This document shows, one piece after another, positions 9,126 to 17,823 of a stretch of 64,000 nt of DNA. Made by a program: the position numbers and the translations under genes. This stretch comes from Bog-756 sp963837805 (GTDB lineage: Bacteria; Actinomycetota; Acidimicrobiia; Acidimicrobiales; RAAP-2). The stretch covers positions 434,001 to 498,000 of the forward strand of contig CAWIOU010000023.1 of assembly GCA_963837805.1 (NCBI GenBank), written 5' to 3'. Below the pieces are notes generated by a model. It was not told the origin of the DNA, ran no database searches, and was given only the letters and a program-made list of their open reading frames with translations. Positions within the stretch are counted from its first letter, which is position 1. The number at the start of each line of letters is the position of its first letter.

Positions 9126-9155
9126 GATTGTCCTCCTCCGACGCTCGGTCTATCT

Positions 9156-9193
9156 CTGTATCACTCTGCTACGAGTGTACCACTCTGATACAG
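9156..9193 (-). promoter_or_regulatory. Operator-like repeat of the toxin-antitoxin operon
   Basis: Thirty-one bases upstream of the antitoxin ATG is an inverted repeat with perfect 8-bp outer arms, CTGTATCA (9156-9163) and TGATACAG (9186-9193). Within it is a direct repeat of 14 bp, TATCACTCTGCTAC (9159-9172) and TACCACTCTGATAC (9178-9191), 12 of 14 identical and 19 bp apart. The stretch is AT-richer than its surroundings. The arrangement suits two dimers of a ribbon-helix-helix repressor. Binding is inferred, not shown. Confidence 0.6.
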
Positions 9194-9429
9194 ATTTTGG
9201 GTGCCGGGCGGTGGTCGCCGATTTGGGGGCGATCCCGGGGCTGTGCTCGGGCGGAGGTCAACCCCGGGAGAGGAGCCCGGAAAGGCGTGGCCCGGGAGGA
9301 TCCGAGGAGATGCCCAACCCGGGCCGGATCTCACTGTCGACCGGACCTCGGCACGGGCAGCTCCGACATCCAGGGCCAGTCGACCGACCGGTTATGCGGC
9401 CCTGCGGCCCTCCGGCCGAGCGAATCAGA

Positions 9430-12420
9430 TCACGAGCAGCCGCTGGTGGTGCCACAGCTCGCGCACACGTAGCACGACCCGGCCCGCTGCATGGCGTTGC
9501 CGCACTGGTAGCAGTAGGGGGCATCGCGTTGCTCGGCCCGGGCCATCGGCTCGGCCGGACGCGGCGCCGGGAACAACCTGCGGCGTCACTTCTGCCGGGG
9601 TGGCCCCGCCCGCCCCACCGCCGGCCCCCGCAACACCGCGACCGACAGCCGAGTACCACCGGCACCGGACGCGCCCAGACCGGGCAGCTGGCCATCGCCA
9701 CTCCCGTCCAGGATCGTGGTGATGACCGGGTCGACGGACTCGACCTCGACCACTCCCGACGACGTCGTGGCGGTCTCCTCCACACCGGGCAGCGTCGGCT
9801 GCATCCGCTCGGAAGTGGACAGCACACCGAGCTCCTTGCGCTCGTCCACCGGGAGGTAGTCCACGGCCAGCCGTCGGAAGATGTAGTCGACCAGGCTGGT
9901 GGCGATGCGGAGATCGGGATCATCGGTGATCCCCGCCGGCTCGAAGCGCATGTTGGTGTACTTGCGGACATAGGTCGCCAGTGGGACCCCGTGCTGCAGG
10001 CCCAGGCTCACCGAGATCGAGAACGCATCCATGATGCCGGCCAGCGTCGATCCCTGCTTGGACACCTTCATGAAGACCTCGCCGGGACGCCCGTCCTCGT
10101 ACTCGCCGACGGTCACGTACCCCTCGCAATCGGCGACCCGGAAGGCGAAGGTCGACGACTTGCGCCGCCGGGGCAGCCGCTCACGCACGGCACCGACGAC
10201 GACGGTCTCCGAGGGACGGGCCTGCTCGTTGGCCAGGGCCGCCTCGAGGCCGGCGATCTTCTCGTTGAGCTCGCGGGCATGGGCCTCGGCCTCGGATCCG
10301 GCGGGCACGTCCTCGAGCCCGGTGTCGGCGTCGGCCTTCTTGGTGGTCGAGAGCGGCTGCGCCACCTTGCAGTTGTCACGGTAGATGGCGACGGCCTTGA
10401 TCCCCATCCGCCACGCGTCGATGTGCAGCTGCTCGACGTCCTCCACCGTCACGTCCTCGGGGAGGTTGACCGTCTTGGAGATGGCACCGGAGATGAAGGG
10501 CTGGACCGCGCCCATCATGCGCACGTGCCCGAGGTAGTGGATGGTGTTGTCACCCATCGAGCAGGCGAACACGGCCAGGTGCTCGGCGGCCAGGTGCGGC
10601 GCGCCGACGATCGTCTTGTGCTCGTCGATGTAGGCGACGATGTCGTCGACCTGGTCCGATGAGTAGCCGAGGCGGTTGAGGGCACGGGGGACCGTCTGGT
10701 TGACGATCGACATCGTTCCCCCGCCGACCAGCTTCTTGGTCTTGACCAGACCGAGATCGGGCTCGACGCCCGTGGTGTCGCAGTCCATCAGCAGACCGAT
10801 GGTGCCGGTGGGAGCCAACACGCTGGCCTGCGAGTTGCGCACCCCGTACTGCTCCCCGAGCTCCACGGCCAGGTCCCACGCCTCCTGGGCCGCGCACAGC
10901 AGATCGGTCGGGACGGCCTCCTCGTCGATACCGGCCACCGCGTCGCGGTGCATGCGCAACACATTGAGCATGGGATCGACGTTCTCGTGGTAGCCGGCGA
11001 ACGGCCCCATCCGGGCGGCCGTCCGGGCCGAGGTGGCGTAGGCGTGCCCGGTCATCAGGGCGGTGATGGCCCCGGCCCAGGCCCGGCCCTGGTCCGAGTC
11101 GTAGGGCAGGCCCTGCGCCATCAGGAGGGCGCCGATGTTGGCGTACCCGATCCCGAGCTGGCGGAACCGCCGCGAGTTCTCGGCGATCTTCTCCGTCGGG
11201 TAGTCGGCGTTCCCCACGATGATCTCCTGGGCGGTGAAGATGACCTCGACGGCGGAGCGGAAGCCCTCCACGTCGAACGACGAGTCCTCGTGGAGGAACT
11301 TCATCAGGTTGAGGCTGGCCAGATTGCACGCCGAGTTGTCGATGTGCATGTACTCCGAGCACGGGTTGGACCCGTTGATCCGGCCGGTGTTGGAGGCGGT
11401 ATGCCATTTGTTGATCGTCGAGTCGAATTGCATGCCCGGATCGGCACACTCCCACGCCGCCTGGGCCACCTGGCGGAACAGGTCCCGGGCGGGAACCCAC
11501 CGGACGGGCTCGTGGTCGCCCCGGGTGGTGAGCGCCCACTCCCGGCCGTCGATGACCGCGTCCATGAACTCGTCGGTCACCCTGATCGAGTTGTTGGCGT
11601 TCTGGTACTGCAGGCTGATCGAGTCCTTGCCGTCGAGGTCCATGTCGAACCCGGCGTCGCGCAGCACCCGCGCCTTGCGTTCCTCGATGGCCTTGCACCA
11701 GATGAAGTCCTCGATGTCGGGATGATCCGAATCGAGGATGACCATCTTGGCGGCCCGCCTCGTCTTGCCGCCCGACTTGATCGTGCCGGCCGAGGAGTCG
11801 GCCCCCCGCATGAAGCTGACCGGACCGGATGCCGTGCCGCCACCCTTGAGGAACTCGTGGGAGGAGCGGATCCGGGACAGGTTGACCCCGGCGCCGGAGC
11901 CGCCCTTGAAGATGACTCCCTCCTCGGTGTACCAGTTGAGGATGGAGTCCATGGTGTCGTCCACCGAGAGGATGAAGCAGGCCGAACCCTGCTGGGGCAC
12001 GCCGGCCACCCCGATGTTGAACCAGACCGGCGAGTTGAACGCCGCCATCTGGTGGATGATCAGATGCTTCAGCTCGGACCGGAAGGTCTCCGCCTCCTCG
12101 TCGTCGACGAAGTAGCCGTCCTTGATGCCCCAGGTGGTGACCGTGTCGACCACCCGGTCGGCCACCTGGCGCAGCGACCATTCGCGCTCATCGGTGTTGG
12201 GGGTGCCGCGGAAGTACTTCTGGGCCAGGATGTTGGTGGCGTTGAGGCTCCAGCCTTCAGGCACCTCGACATTCAGCTGCTCGAAGGCCACGGCGCCATC
12301 CCGGTAGTTGGTGATCCTGGCGTCGCGGCGGTCCCACCCGACCGCGTCGTAGGGATGGACCTCGGGAGTGGTGAAGTGGCGGCGGATGCCGATGCCGATG
12401 CGCTGTGGGGCGATGGTCAT
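9430..12420 (-). CDS. nrdJ: Adenosylcobalamin-dependent (class II) ribonucleotide reductase, with an in-frame TGA before the C-terminal tail
   Basis: Reduces ribonucleotides to deoxyribonucleotides using a B12-derived thiyl radical. The catalytic set is visible: NPCSE (Asn352, Cys354 as radical site, Glu356) and the disulfide pair Cys148 (GSACF) and Cys365 (ACNLAS). Then come the barrel motifs (APTGTIGLLMDCDTTGVEPD) and the C-terminal TSCPD-like domain (CEGYVTVGEYEDGRPGEVF). In this frame the protein stops at TGA 9586-9588 after 944 residues. The same frame stays open beyond it and encodes APYCYQCGNAMQRAGSC then YVCASCGTTSGCS before the stop at 9430, which is the Cys-rich swinging tail expected of the family. 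I therefore annotate through to 9430. A base error, a mutation or readthrough could explain the TGA. AGAAAGAGG precedes the ATG. Confidence 0.9.
9586..9588 (-). other. In-frame TGA inside nrdJ
   Basis: Stop codon lying in the variable linker between the last folded domain and the Cys-rich C-terminal tail of NrdJ. Both flanks are in the same frame, so no net frameshift is needed to join them. If genuine, the main product would lack the cysteines that re-reduce the active site. Confidence 0.85.
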
Positions 12421-12540
12421 GCGGTGGGACCTCTTTCTGGATTCTTCCGGTGGTCGCTGATGCGGTGAGCTGGTGCTGGTGCTGCTGGTGCCGTCAGTAG
12501 TGGGGCTGGCTCGGCGTGTGCGCTGTCTGTGTCATCGGTC

Positions 12541-12572
12541 AGTCGGTGTCGTCGGCAGTCGGTGTCGTCGGT
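12541..12572. repeat. Two tandem 16-bp repeats in the nrdJ leader
   Basis: AGTCGGTGTCGTCGGC followed directly by AGTCGGTGTCGTCGGT, inside the ~330-nt leader between the nrdJ promoter and its start. The leader also carries weaker GTCGG repeats on both sides. I looked for a cobalamin riboswitch here and did not find its conserved box. Function unknown; slippage is a sufficient explanation. Confidence 0.7.
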
Positions 12573-12710
12573 CTGGTCGCTTGGTCAGTTCGTCGGTCGG
12601 CCTGCCCCCCGGTCACCCGAGTCGGGGTCCGGTGCCGAAACCACCGGCCGACGTGTCCGACATCCGCGGGGCCCACTTCCGACCCGAATACCGCCGAAAC
12701 ACCATCTAAA

Positions 12711-12756
12711 ACACTATATGTAGTGGTGAGCCCTCCCCCGAGGTACGAGATAGTGG
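12711..12756 (-). promoter_or_regulatory. Tandem NrdR-box-like sites upstream of nrdJ
   Basis: ACACTATATGTAGTGG (12711-12726) is close to the actinobacterial NrdR palindrome of the ACACTATATATAGTGT type. A weaker second copy, AGGTACGAGATAGTGG (12741-12756), shares its right half and is centred 30 bp away, about three helical turns, the spacing of paired NrdR boxes. They lie at and just downstream of the predicted nrdJ -10, where repressor binding would block transcription. NrdR is the ATP/dATP-sensing repressor of ribonucleotide reductase genes; its own gene is not in this window. Confidence 0.65.
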
Positions 12757-12760
12757 GTCT

Positions 12761-12790
12761 ATTACAGCAGCGTAGTTACACCCCTGTCAA
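12761..12790 (-). promoter_or_regulatory. Promoter of nrdJ
   Basis: On the minus strand a perfect -35 TTGACA (12790-12785) is followed after 18 bp by TGTAAT (12766-12761), five of six matches to the sigma-70 -10. Transcription would start near 12754, inside the second NrdR-like box, leaving a 5' leader of roughly 330 nt. Confidence 0.6.
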
Positions 12791-12940
12791 CGAATTCTTT
12801 CGAATTTCGGGTCTCGGCGGCCGGCGAAGTTCCTGCTGAGGAACCGTTCGCGAAGAATTGCAGATGATTGCTGGCGCGCGAGCAGAGATGCCGGTGCGTT
12901 CCCACCCCGATCCCGGCACCGGGCTCACTACAGTCCACGT

Positions 12941-14528
12941 GTGGCCTCCCGTCCTCCCGTCTCGCCCGTCACCGTCGCCATCGACGCCGGGACGAGTGGG
13001 ATCCGGGCCCTGGTGGTCGACGAGCGGGCCCGGGTGGTCGACGTGGCCTATGGCGAGCTGACCCAGTACTACCCCCGGCCGGGCTGGGTCGAGCACGACC
13101 CGACCGAGATCTGGAACGGGGTCCGCGGCCACCCTGGCCGAAGTGGCCGGACGACTGGCCGACGGGGGCCGGGCCGTGCGTGCCGTCGGCATCACCAACC
13201 AGCGCGAGACGGTGGTGGCCTGGGACCGGCGCACCGGCCATCCGCTGCACCGCGCCATCGTCTGGCAGGACCGCCGGACCGCGGCAGCCTGCCGGGCCCT
13301 GGTCGACGCCGGTCACCTCCCCCTGGTCCGGGAGCGCACCGGGCTCGTCCTCGACCCGTACTTCTCGGCCACCAAGATGCAGTGGCTTCTCGGGTCCGGG
13401 TGGACTGTCACCCGGACGGGACCTGACCTTCGGCACCGTCGACGCCTGGGTGCTGTGGAACCTCACCGGAGGGGCGGACGGCGGGGTCTTGGCCACGGAC
13501 GCCACCAACGCCTCGCGTACCATGCTCTTCGACATCGTGGTCCGGCGATGGTCGGCGGAGCTGTGCGACCTCTTCGGGGTCCCCGAGAGCACGCTCCCCG
13601 AGGTCCGGCCGTCCTGCGGCCGGCTGGGCCGGGTGTCGGAGTCGGCCCTCGGAGCCGACTCACCGCTCCGGGGGGCACCGATCAGCGGGGTGGCCGGCGA
13701 CCAGCACGCCGCCCTCTTCGGCCAGGCCTGCTTCGACCCGGGGATGACCAAGGCCACCATCGGGACGGGCAGTTTCGTCCTCATGAACGTCGGCCCCGTG
13801 GCCCCGGCCCCGGTCGATGGGTTGATCACCACCCTGGCCTGGGACCTCGGCACCGACGGGCACGTCGCCATCGGCGCACGACGGCGGGCCCTCCGGGTCG
13901 CCGGTCGCGCCGCTCGTCGGTGGCCTATGCCCTGGAAGGGTCGGTCTTCGTGTCGGGGGCCGGCGTCCAGTGGCTGCGGGACGAGCTCGGCTTCATCGAG
14001 GACTCCCGGGACATGGAACCGTTGGCCCGGACCGTCGACAGCAGCGAGGGGGTCGTGGTCGTCCCCGCTTTCACCGGGCTCGGCAGTCCCTACTGGGACC
14101 CCGCAGCCCGGGGAACCATCGTCGGACTCAGCCGGGGCACCGGCCGGGCCCACCTGGCCCGCGCCATGATCGAAGCCATGGGCTTCCAGCTCCGTGACGT
14201 GCTCGACGCCATGTCGGTCACGGGAACGGCGCCCTCGGTCCTCCGGGTCGACGGCGGGGCGTCGGCCATGGCCCTGCTGCTGCAACTGGTCGCCGATCAG
14301 ACCCGGCTCCCGGTGCGCAGACCTGCCTCGGTCGAGACGACGGCGCTCGGTGCGGCCACCCTGGCCGGACTGGCCGAAGGTGTCTGGGGCTCACTCGACG
14401 ACCTGGCTGCTCTGTGGACCGAGGACAAGGCCTTCGGCCCCCTGGCCCCGGTGTCCGAGACCGAGCCGGCTCACGAGGCGTGGCTCCGCGCCCTCGACCG
14501 GTCCCGGAATTGGGCCGGAGGCGGCTAG
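12941..14528 (+). pseudogene. glpK: Glycerol kinase-like FGGY kinase broken by at least three frameshifts
   Basis: Glycerol kinase phosphorylates glycerol to glycerol-3-phosphate. The start GTG 12941 gives VTVAIDAGTSGIRALVV (phosphate-1 site) up to WNGV near 13120. The sequence continues in another frame from TLAEVAGRLADGG with GITNQRETVVAWDRRTG and IVWQDRRT. It moves frame again near 13405 to FGTVDAWVLWNLTGG and the family signature DQHAALFGQACFDPGMTKATIGTG, described here in pieces because the whole motif is long. It changes again near 13870-13920 to ALEGSVFVSGAGVQWLRD and runs to the end. All family blocks are present in order and the total length is normal, so the decay is recent or the sequence is wrong. 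Three to four indels in 1.6 kb is the highest density in the window. Confidence 0.8.
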
Positions 14529-14551
14529 TCCCGCTCCGCCCGGGACGACAA

Positions 14552-14631
14552 GGGCCGGCTCGGCCCGGCTCGGCTCGGCCCGGCCGGCTCAGGCGACCAG
14601 GTCGGCCCGCCGGCTCGGCTCCGACCCGGCT
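14552..14631. repeat. GC-rich GGCTCGGCCC repeat after glycerol kinase
   Basis: Short irregular copies of GGCTCGGCCC/GGCTCGG fill the spacer between the kinase stop codon (14528) and the convergent ACT gene (ends 14631). No hairpin with a T-tract is evident. Confidence 0.6.
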
Positions 14632-15278
14632 CAGCCCGCGCCCCGGTAGCCATAGTCGGCCAGGCCGGCCATGGTGGAGATCCACTGCCGCTCACGCTTG
14701 CGCAGAACGGGGTCGAGGCGGCCCACGATCAGGATCTTGCCGCCCAGGGGCATCGGCATCACCACCGGACCGGGCCGATCATCGAGTTCGCCGAGGGCCG
14801 ACCCGTCGGCCGAACCGGAGCCGGTCTCGAGGCCGATGCCGGACCCGACGTCCTCCGGGGGATCGCCGTCAGAAGTCACGATCGCCGAATCATGCTCGTC
14901 GACCACGGCGGCGAAGGTGGCGGCCAGGCACCGGCGCACCCTGGCCGTGAGGTGCTCCAACAACGCCGGCGGAGGCGTCCCCTTGAACAGTTCGGCGGCC
15001 ATCTCGAGGAGCTCGGTGTCCCGGTCGGGCATCGGCCCCTCGACGGCCCGGATCGACTCGATCGAGACACCGTCGACTTCGAGGACCTCGTCCCTGAGGA
15101 GGTCGATCAAAGTGTCGCTGTCCAGGCCGACGCCCAGTTCGTCGACCACGCTGCCGCGGCCCCGCTGGAGGATGTCGATCGAGACCACGTCGCCGCCCAC
15201 CGATCCGATCCGACTGGCCACCGCCCCGAGTGCACCCGGCCGATCGGGAAGCTTCACCCTGATCAGGTAGTTGAACAC
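14631..15278 (-). CDS. ACT-domain protein
   Basis: 215 residues. The N-terminus is an ACT domain (LIRVKLPDRPGALGAVASRIG, beta-alpha-beta start, then VVSIDILQRG), the small-molecule, usually amino-acid, sensing fold. A second half (about 85-215) with LLEMAAELFKGTPPPALLEHL resembles the region following the ACT domain in actinobacterial stand-alone ACT proteins but has no catalytic motif I recognise. An acidic Gly/Ser insert (VGSGIGLETGSGSADGS) interrupts it. GTG 15278 is the only start that keeps the full ACT domain. It probably has a regulatory role in amino-acid metabolism. It is followed by a GC-rich repeat and lies alone on its strand. Confidence 0.7.
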   Translation of the reverse strand: MFNYLIRVKLPDRPGALGAVASRIGSVGGDVVSIDILQRGRGSVVDELGVGLDSDTLIDLLRDEVLEVDGVSIESIRAVEGPMPDRDTELLEMAAELFKGTPPPALLEHLTARVRRCLAATFAAVVDEHDSAIVTSDGDPPEDVGSGIGLETGSGSADGSALGELDDRPGPVVMPMPLGGKILIVGRLDPVLRKRERQWISTMAGLADYGYRGAG

Positions 15279-15380
15279 GGGCTCAGGCTAGGCCGTCACT
15301 GTGTACGGGCTGTTTCCGCCCGGTTACGACATCGGGTGGGGTGATGGCGGGCATCCGTCGACCGCATCCCATGGCCGCAG

Positions 15381-16154
15381 CTACCGGGCCTTCGTCCTCG
15401 AGGCGTAGTGGTCGACGTACTCCTGACCGGAGAGACGGGCGATCTCGGACATCAGGGCGTCGGTCAGCCGACGGAGTTCGGCCTGATCGCCGGCATCACT
15501 CCGGGGCTCAGTTTGATCCGGGGCATCCGGGGCATCGGGGGCGTTCCCGTCGCCCGCGGCCGTCCCGCCCGCTCGCACCGGCGCCGGTTCCTCGCAGACC
15601 CCGGTGGTGACGGTGCGTCCGTTGCGCTCGTAGGCCAGCGGCGGGCCGAAGCGGACGGTCACACTGTGAAAGGGGCGCATCAGGTTGCTCCCCGGAGGCT
15701 GCACCGCCCGGGTACCGATGATGCCGACCGGGATGACCGGCACATCGCAGGCCAGGGACAACCGGGCCACTCCGGTGTGCCCCTTGTGCAGGCGCGGATC
15801 GGGAGCCCGGGTCCCCTCGGGATAGATGGCCAGCAGGCCGCCCCCGTCGAGCACCCCCATGGCCGTGTTGAGGGCCCGTTGCGAGGCGTCGCCGCCGGAG
15901 CGCTGCATCGGGATCTGTCCGGCGGCCCGGAAGAACCACGCCGTGCGCCAATTGTCGAAGTACTCCGCCTTGGCCACGTAGGTCACCCGGCGGCGGAGGA
16001 CGAGGGGCAAGAAGAACGAATCGCAGAACGACTGGTGGTTGGCGGCCAGGACGGCGGGACCGTGGGTGGGGAGGTGCTCGCGCCCTTCGACCTTCACCCG
16101 CCACAGCAGGTAGAAGACCGGGGTCAACAGCACCTTCATGATCCAGTAGGCCAC
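15381..16154 (-). CDS. 1-acyl-sn-glycerol-3-phosphate acyltransferase family protein
   Basis: 257 residues of the PlsC/LPLAT fold, which moves an acyl group onto lysophosphatidic acid or a related acceptor at the membrane face. Motif I is present as NHQSFCDS, a variant of NHxxxxD (normally HxxxxD: HQSFCD fits). Motif III is YPEGTRAPD, with FFRAAGQIPMQRSGG before it and VPVIPVGIIGT after it. The start region is hydrophobic (TPVFYLLWRV). GTG 16154 is chosen because the divergent neighbour begins at 16192; an ATG at 16139 or 16193 is also possible. The last ~60 residues are a low-complexity Asp/Pro/Gly segment unusual for the family. Confidence 0.8.
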   Translation of the reverse strand: MAYWIMKVLLTPVFYLLWRVKVEGREHLPTHGPAVLAANHQSFCDSFFLPLVLRRRVTYVAKAEYFDNWRTAWFFRAAGQIPMQRSGGDASQRALNTAMGVLDGGGLLAIYPEGTRAPDPRLHKGHTGVARLSLACDVPVIPVGIIGTRAVQPPGSNLMRPFHSVTVRFGPPLAYERNGRTVTTGVCEEPAPVRAGGTAAGDGNAPDAPDAPDQTEPRSDAGDQAELRRLTDALMSEIARLSGQEYVDHYASRTKAR

Positions 16155-16191
16155 GGGCCACGGTACCGCCGACTGTGATGGACTGCATCGC

Positions 16192-17151
16192 ATGACCACG
16201 GCTGCGAACGACGGGGACCAGCGGACCGCCGATCCCGGGATCAACGGCTCCGGGAGGAACGGCAGAGCCGGCGCCGCCGGCGGTTCGGACAGAGCCGGTG
16301 CTCCCCGCCAATCGGGCAATTCCGACAGCTCCAGCAGCTCGAGCAGTGCCGGCGCGGCGACCCGTTCGGCCGATCCGGCCACCTCGTGGTCGGTGATGGG
16401 ACGGACCGTCGGACTGCCGGTCGAAGTGCGCCGGGCGGCCCAGTGGGGCGTCCAGTACCTGGTCCCGGCGGCGGCCGCCCAACGGATCGTCGGGCCCACC
16501 GGGCTCGAGGTCACCGGCCCGGTCCCGGGGAGGGCCCTGATGGCCCTGGCCGTCTGCCGCTACGACGACACCGATCTCGATCCGTACCACGAGGTGGCGG
16601 TCAGCTTCGTGGTCCGGCCCCACGATGCGGCCGGCAACCCGTCGGCGGCCCAGCGGACGAGGGAGTTCTTCTCGGGGGCCATCGGCGCCTACATCCATCG
16701 CCTCCCGGTCGACCGGGAGTTCTCGTGCGCCGCCGGACGGGACATCTGGGGCTTCCCCAAGTGGGTGACCACCATCGACATCGACGAGCCCGCCGCCGGT
16801 CCGGCCCGGTCGGGCACCGGGACGTCGGTCCGCTTGGTCGACGACGGGGTGCACGTGCTGTCGCTGACCGTCGCCGCCGGTGGCCGGCTGCGGCTGCCCT
16901 CGAACGCGCCCCCGAGCTACTCCTTCCGGGACGGCGTGCTGCGCCGGACGACCTGGACCACGTCTGCCGACGGGGTCGGCGGACGGCCGGGCGGGGCCAC
17001 CCTGGTCCTCGGCGACCACCCGATGGCCGACGAGCTGCGGACACTGGGTCTGCCCAAGCGGGCGCTGTTCTCGTCGTCGGCGGCGCTGATGCGAGCGTCG
17101 TTCGACGGCGCGGAGGTGGTGACGGCGGCCGGCGGCCGCGGCCGGCATTGA
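16192..17151 (+). CDS. Acetoacetate decarboxylase family protein
   Basis: 319 residues. From about residue 68 it matches the acetoacetate decarboxylase-like fold: QYLVPAAAAQRI, VSFVVRPHD, the diagnostic GFPKWVTTIDI segment and the C-terminal HPMADELRTLGLP. True acetoacetate decarboxylases use a Schiff-base lysine; the lysine of GFPKW is in the expected family motif, but substrates in actinobacterial homologues are often unknown. The first ~65 residues are a Gly/Ser-rich tail (SDSSSSSSSAG) that looks added, so a GTG start at VMGRTVGLP is plausible. It starts almost head-to-head with the acyltransferase and is followed 34 bp later by a TetR regulator. Confidence 0.7.
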   Translation: MTTAANDGDQRTADPGINGSGRNGRAGAAGGSDRAGAPRQSGNSDSSSSSSSAGAATRSADPATSWSVMGRTVGLPVEVRRAAQWGVQYLVPAAAAQRIVGPTGLEVTGPVPGRALMALAVCRYDDTDLDPYHEVAVSFVVRPHDAAGNPSAAQRTREFFSGAIGAYIHRLPVDREFSCAAGRDIWGFPKWVTTIDIDEPAAGPARSGTGTSVRLVDDGVHVLSLTVAAGGRLRLPSNAPPSYSFRDGVLRRTTWTTSADGVGGRPGGATLVLGDHPMADELRTLGLPKRALFSSSAALMRASFDGAEVVTAAGGRGRH

Positions 17152-17185
17152 CCGCGCCCGGGGAGGCCCGTAGCGTCTAGGGACC

Positions 17186-17803
17186 ATGCCCCGTCGACTC
17201 ACACCGAAGGGCGCCAAACGGCGGAGCGATCTGATGGACTACGCCGCCCGCCGCTTCGCCGCCGACGGCTACCACACCACGTCGGTGACCAGCATCGTCG
17301 ACGGCCTCGGCGTGGGCAAGGGCGTCTTCTACTGGTACTTCGAGTCGAAGGACGAGATGCTCACCGAGATCCTCTCCGAAGCGCTGCGGTCGATGCGCCA
17401 GGCCCAACGCGAGGCCATCGCCGACGAACCCGACCCGGCCCGGCGGATCGAACAGGGCATCAGGGCGTCGCTGCGATGGCTCTCAGAGAACCGCCCGCTC
17501 TTCGTCCTGATGGAATTCGCCCGCACCGAGGAGCGGTTCGCCCCGATCATCCGCCAGGGCGACCAGCAGACGGTGGCCGATGCCCTCCCCCATGTCAGCG
17601 CCGGCATCACCGCCGGCCTTCTCCGGGGCGAGGACCCGGTTATCCTGACCCTGGCGATCCTCGGAGTGACCGCCCACCTGGCCCGGGTACTCGTCCTGGA
17701 GCAGGGGGAAGACGCCGATCGTGTGGCTGAGGCGGCCATCGCCTTCTGCCGCCAGGGCTACCTGAACACGGAGAACTCGACAATGGCGCGGAGGATCGCA
17801 TGA
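17186..17803 (+). CDS. TetR family transcriptional regulator
   Basis: 205 residues. The N-terminal helix-turn-helix is clear: DYAARRFAADGYHTTSVTSI then GVGKGVFYWYFESKDEML (about residues 15-55). The remainder is an all-helical ligand-binding domain with no closer assignment. TetR proteins repress nearby genes until a small hydrophobic ligand binds. The stop codon overlaps an ATG (17800) that leads, through a seven-codon reading frame, to the SMP-30 gene, so these are translated together. The decarboxylase-like gene upstream and the SMP-30 gene downstream are the likely targets. Confidence 0.85.
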   Translation: MPRRLTPKGAKRRSDLMDYAARRFAADGYHTTSVTSIVDGLGVGKGVFYWYFESKDEMLTEILSEALRSMRQAQREAIADEPDPARRIEQGIRASLRWLSENRPLFVLMEFARTEERFAPIIRQGDQQTVADALPHVSAGITAGLLRGEDPVILTLAILGVTAHLARVLVLEQGEDADRVAEAAIAFCRQGYLNTENSTMARRIA

Positions 17804-17823
17804 CCGACCTGGCCCCAGCATGA
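17800..17823 (+). other. Seven-codon reading frame created by a duplicated start site
   Basis: The 14 bp ATGACCGACCTGGC occur twice, 20 bp apart, at 17800 and 17820. The first ATG overlaps the TetR stop (ATGA) and encodes MTDLAPA before a TGA that itself overlaps the second ATG, the start of the SMP-30 gene. The result is a stop-start relay of two ATGA overlaps. A tandem duplication explains it; a single missing base would instead fuse the two starts into one gene. Confidence 0.6.

Noticed and set aside
10948..12468. 506-codon plus-strand frame inside nrdJ
   Set aside because: Complement of the strongly conserved nrdJ core; composition (Val/Asp/Gly-rich) is that of antisense GC-rich DNA.
12421..12753. 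Cobalamin riboswitch in the nrdJ leader
   Set aside because: Expected because the enzyme needs B12, but the leader lacks the conserved B12 box and the GGGAA..GGTG core; only repeats are present.
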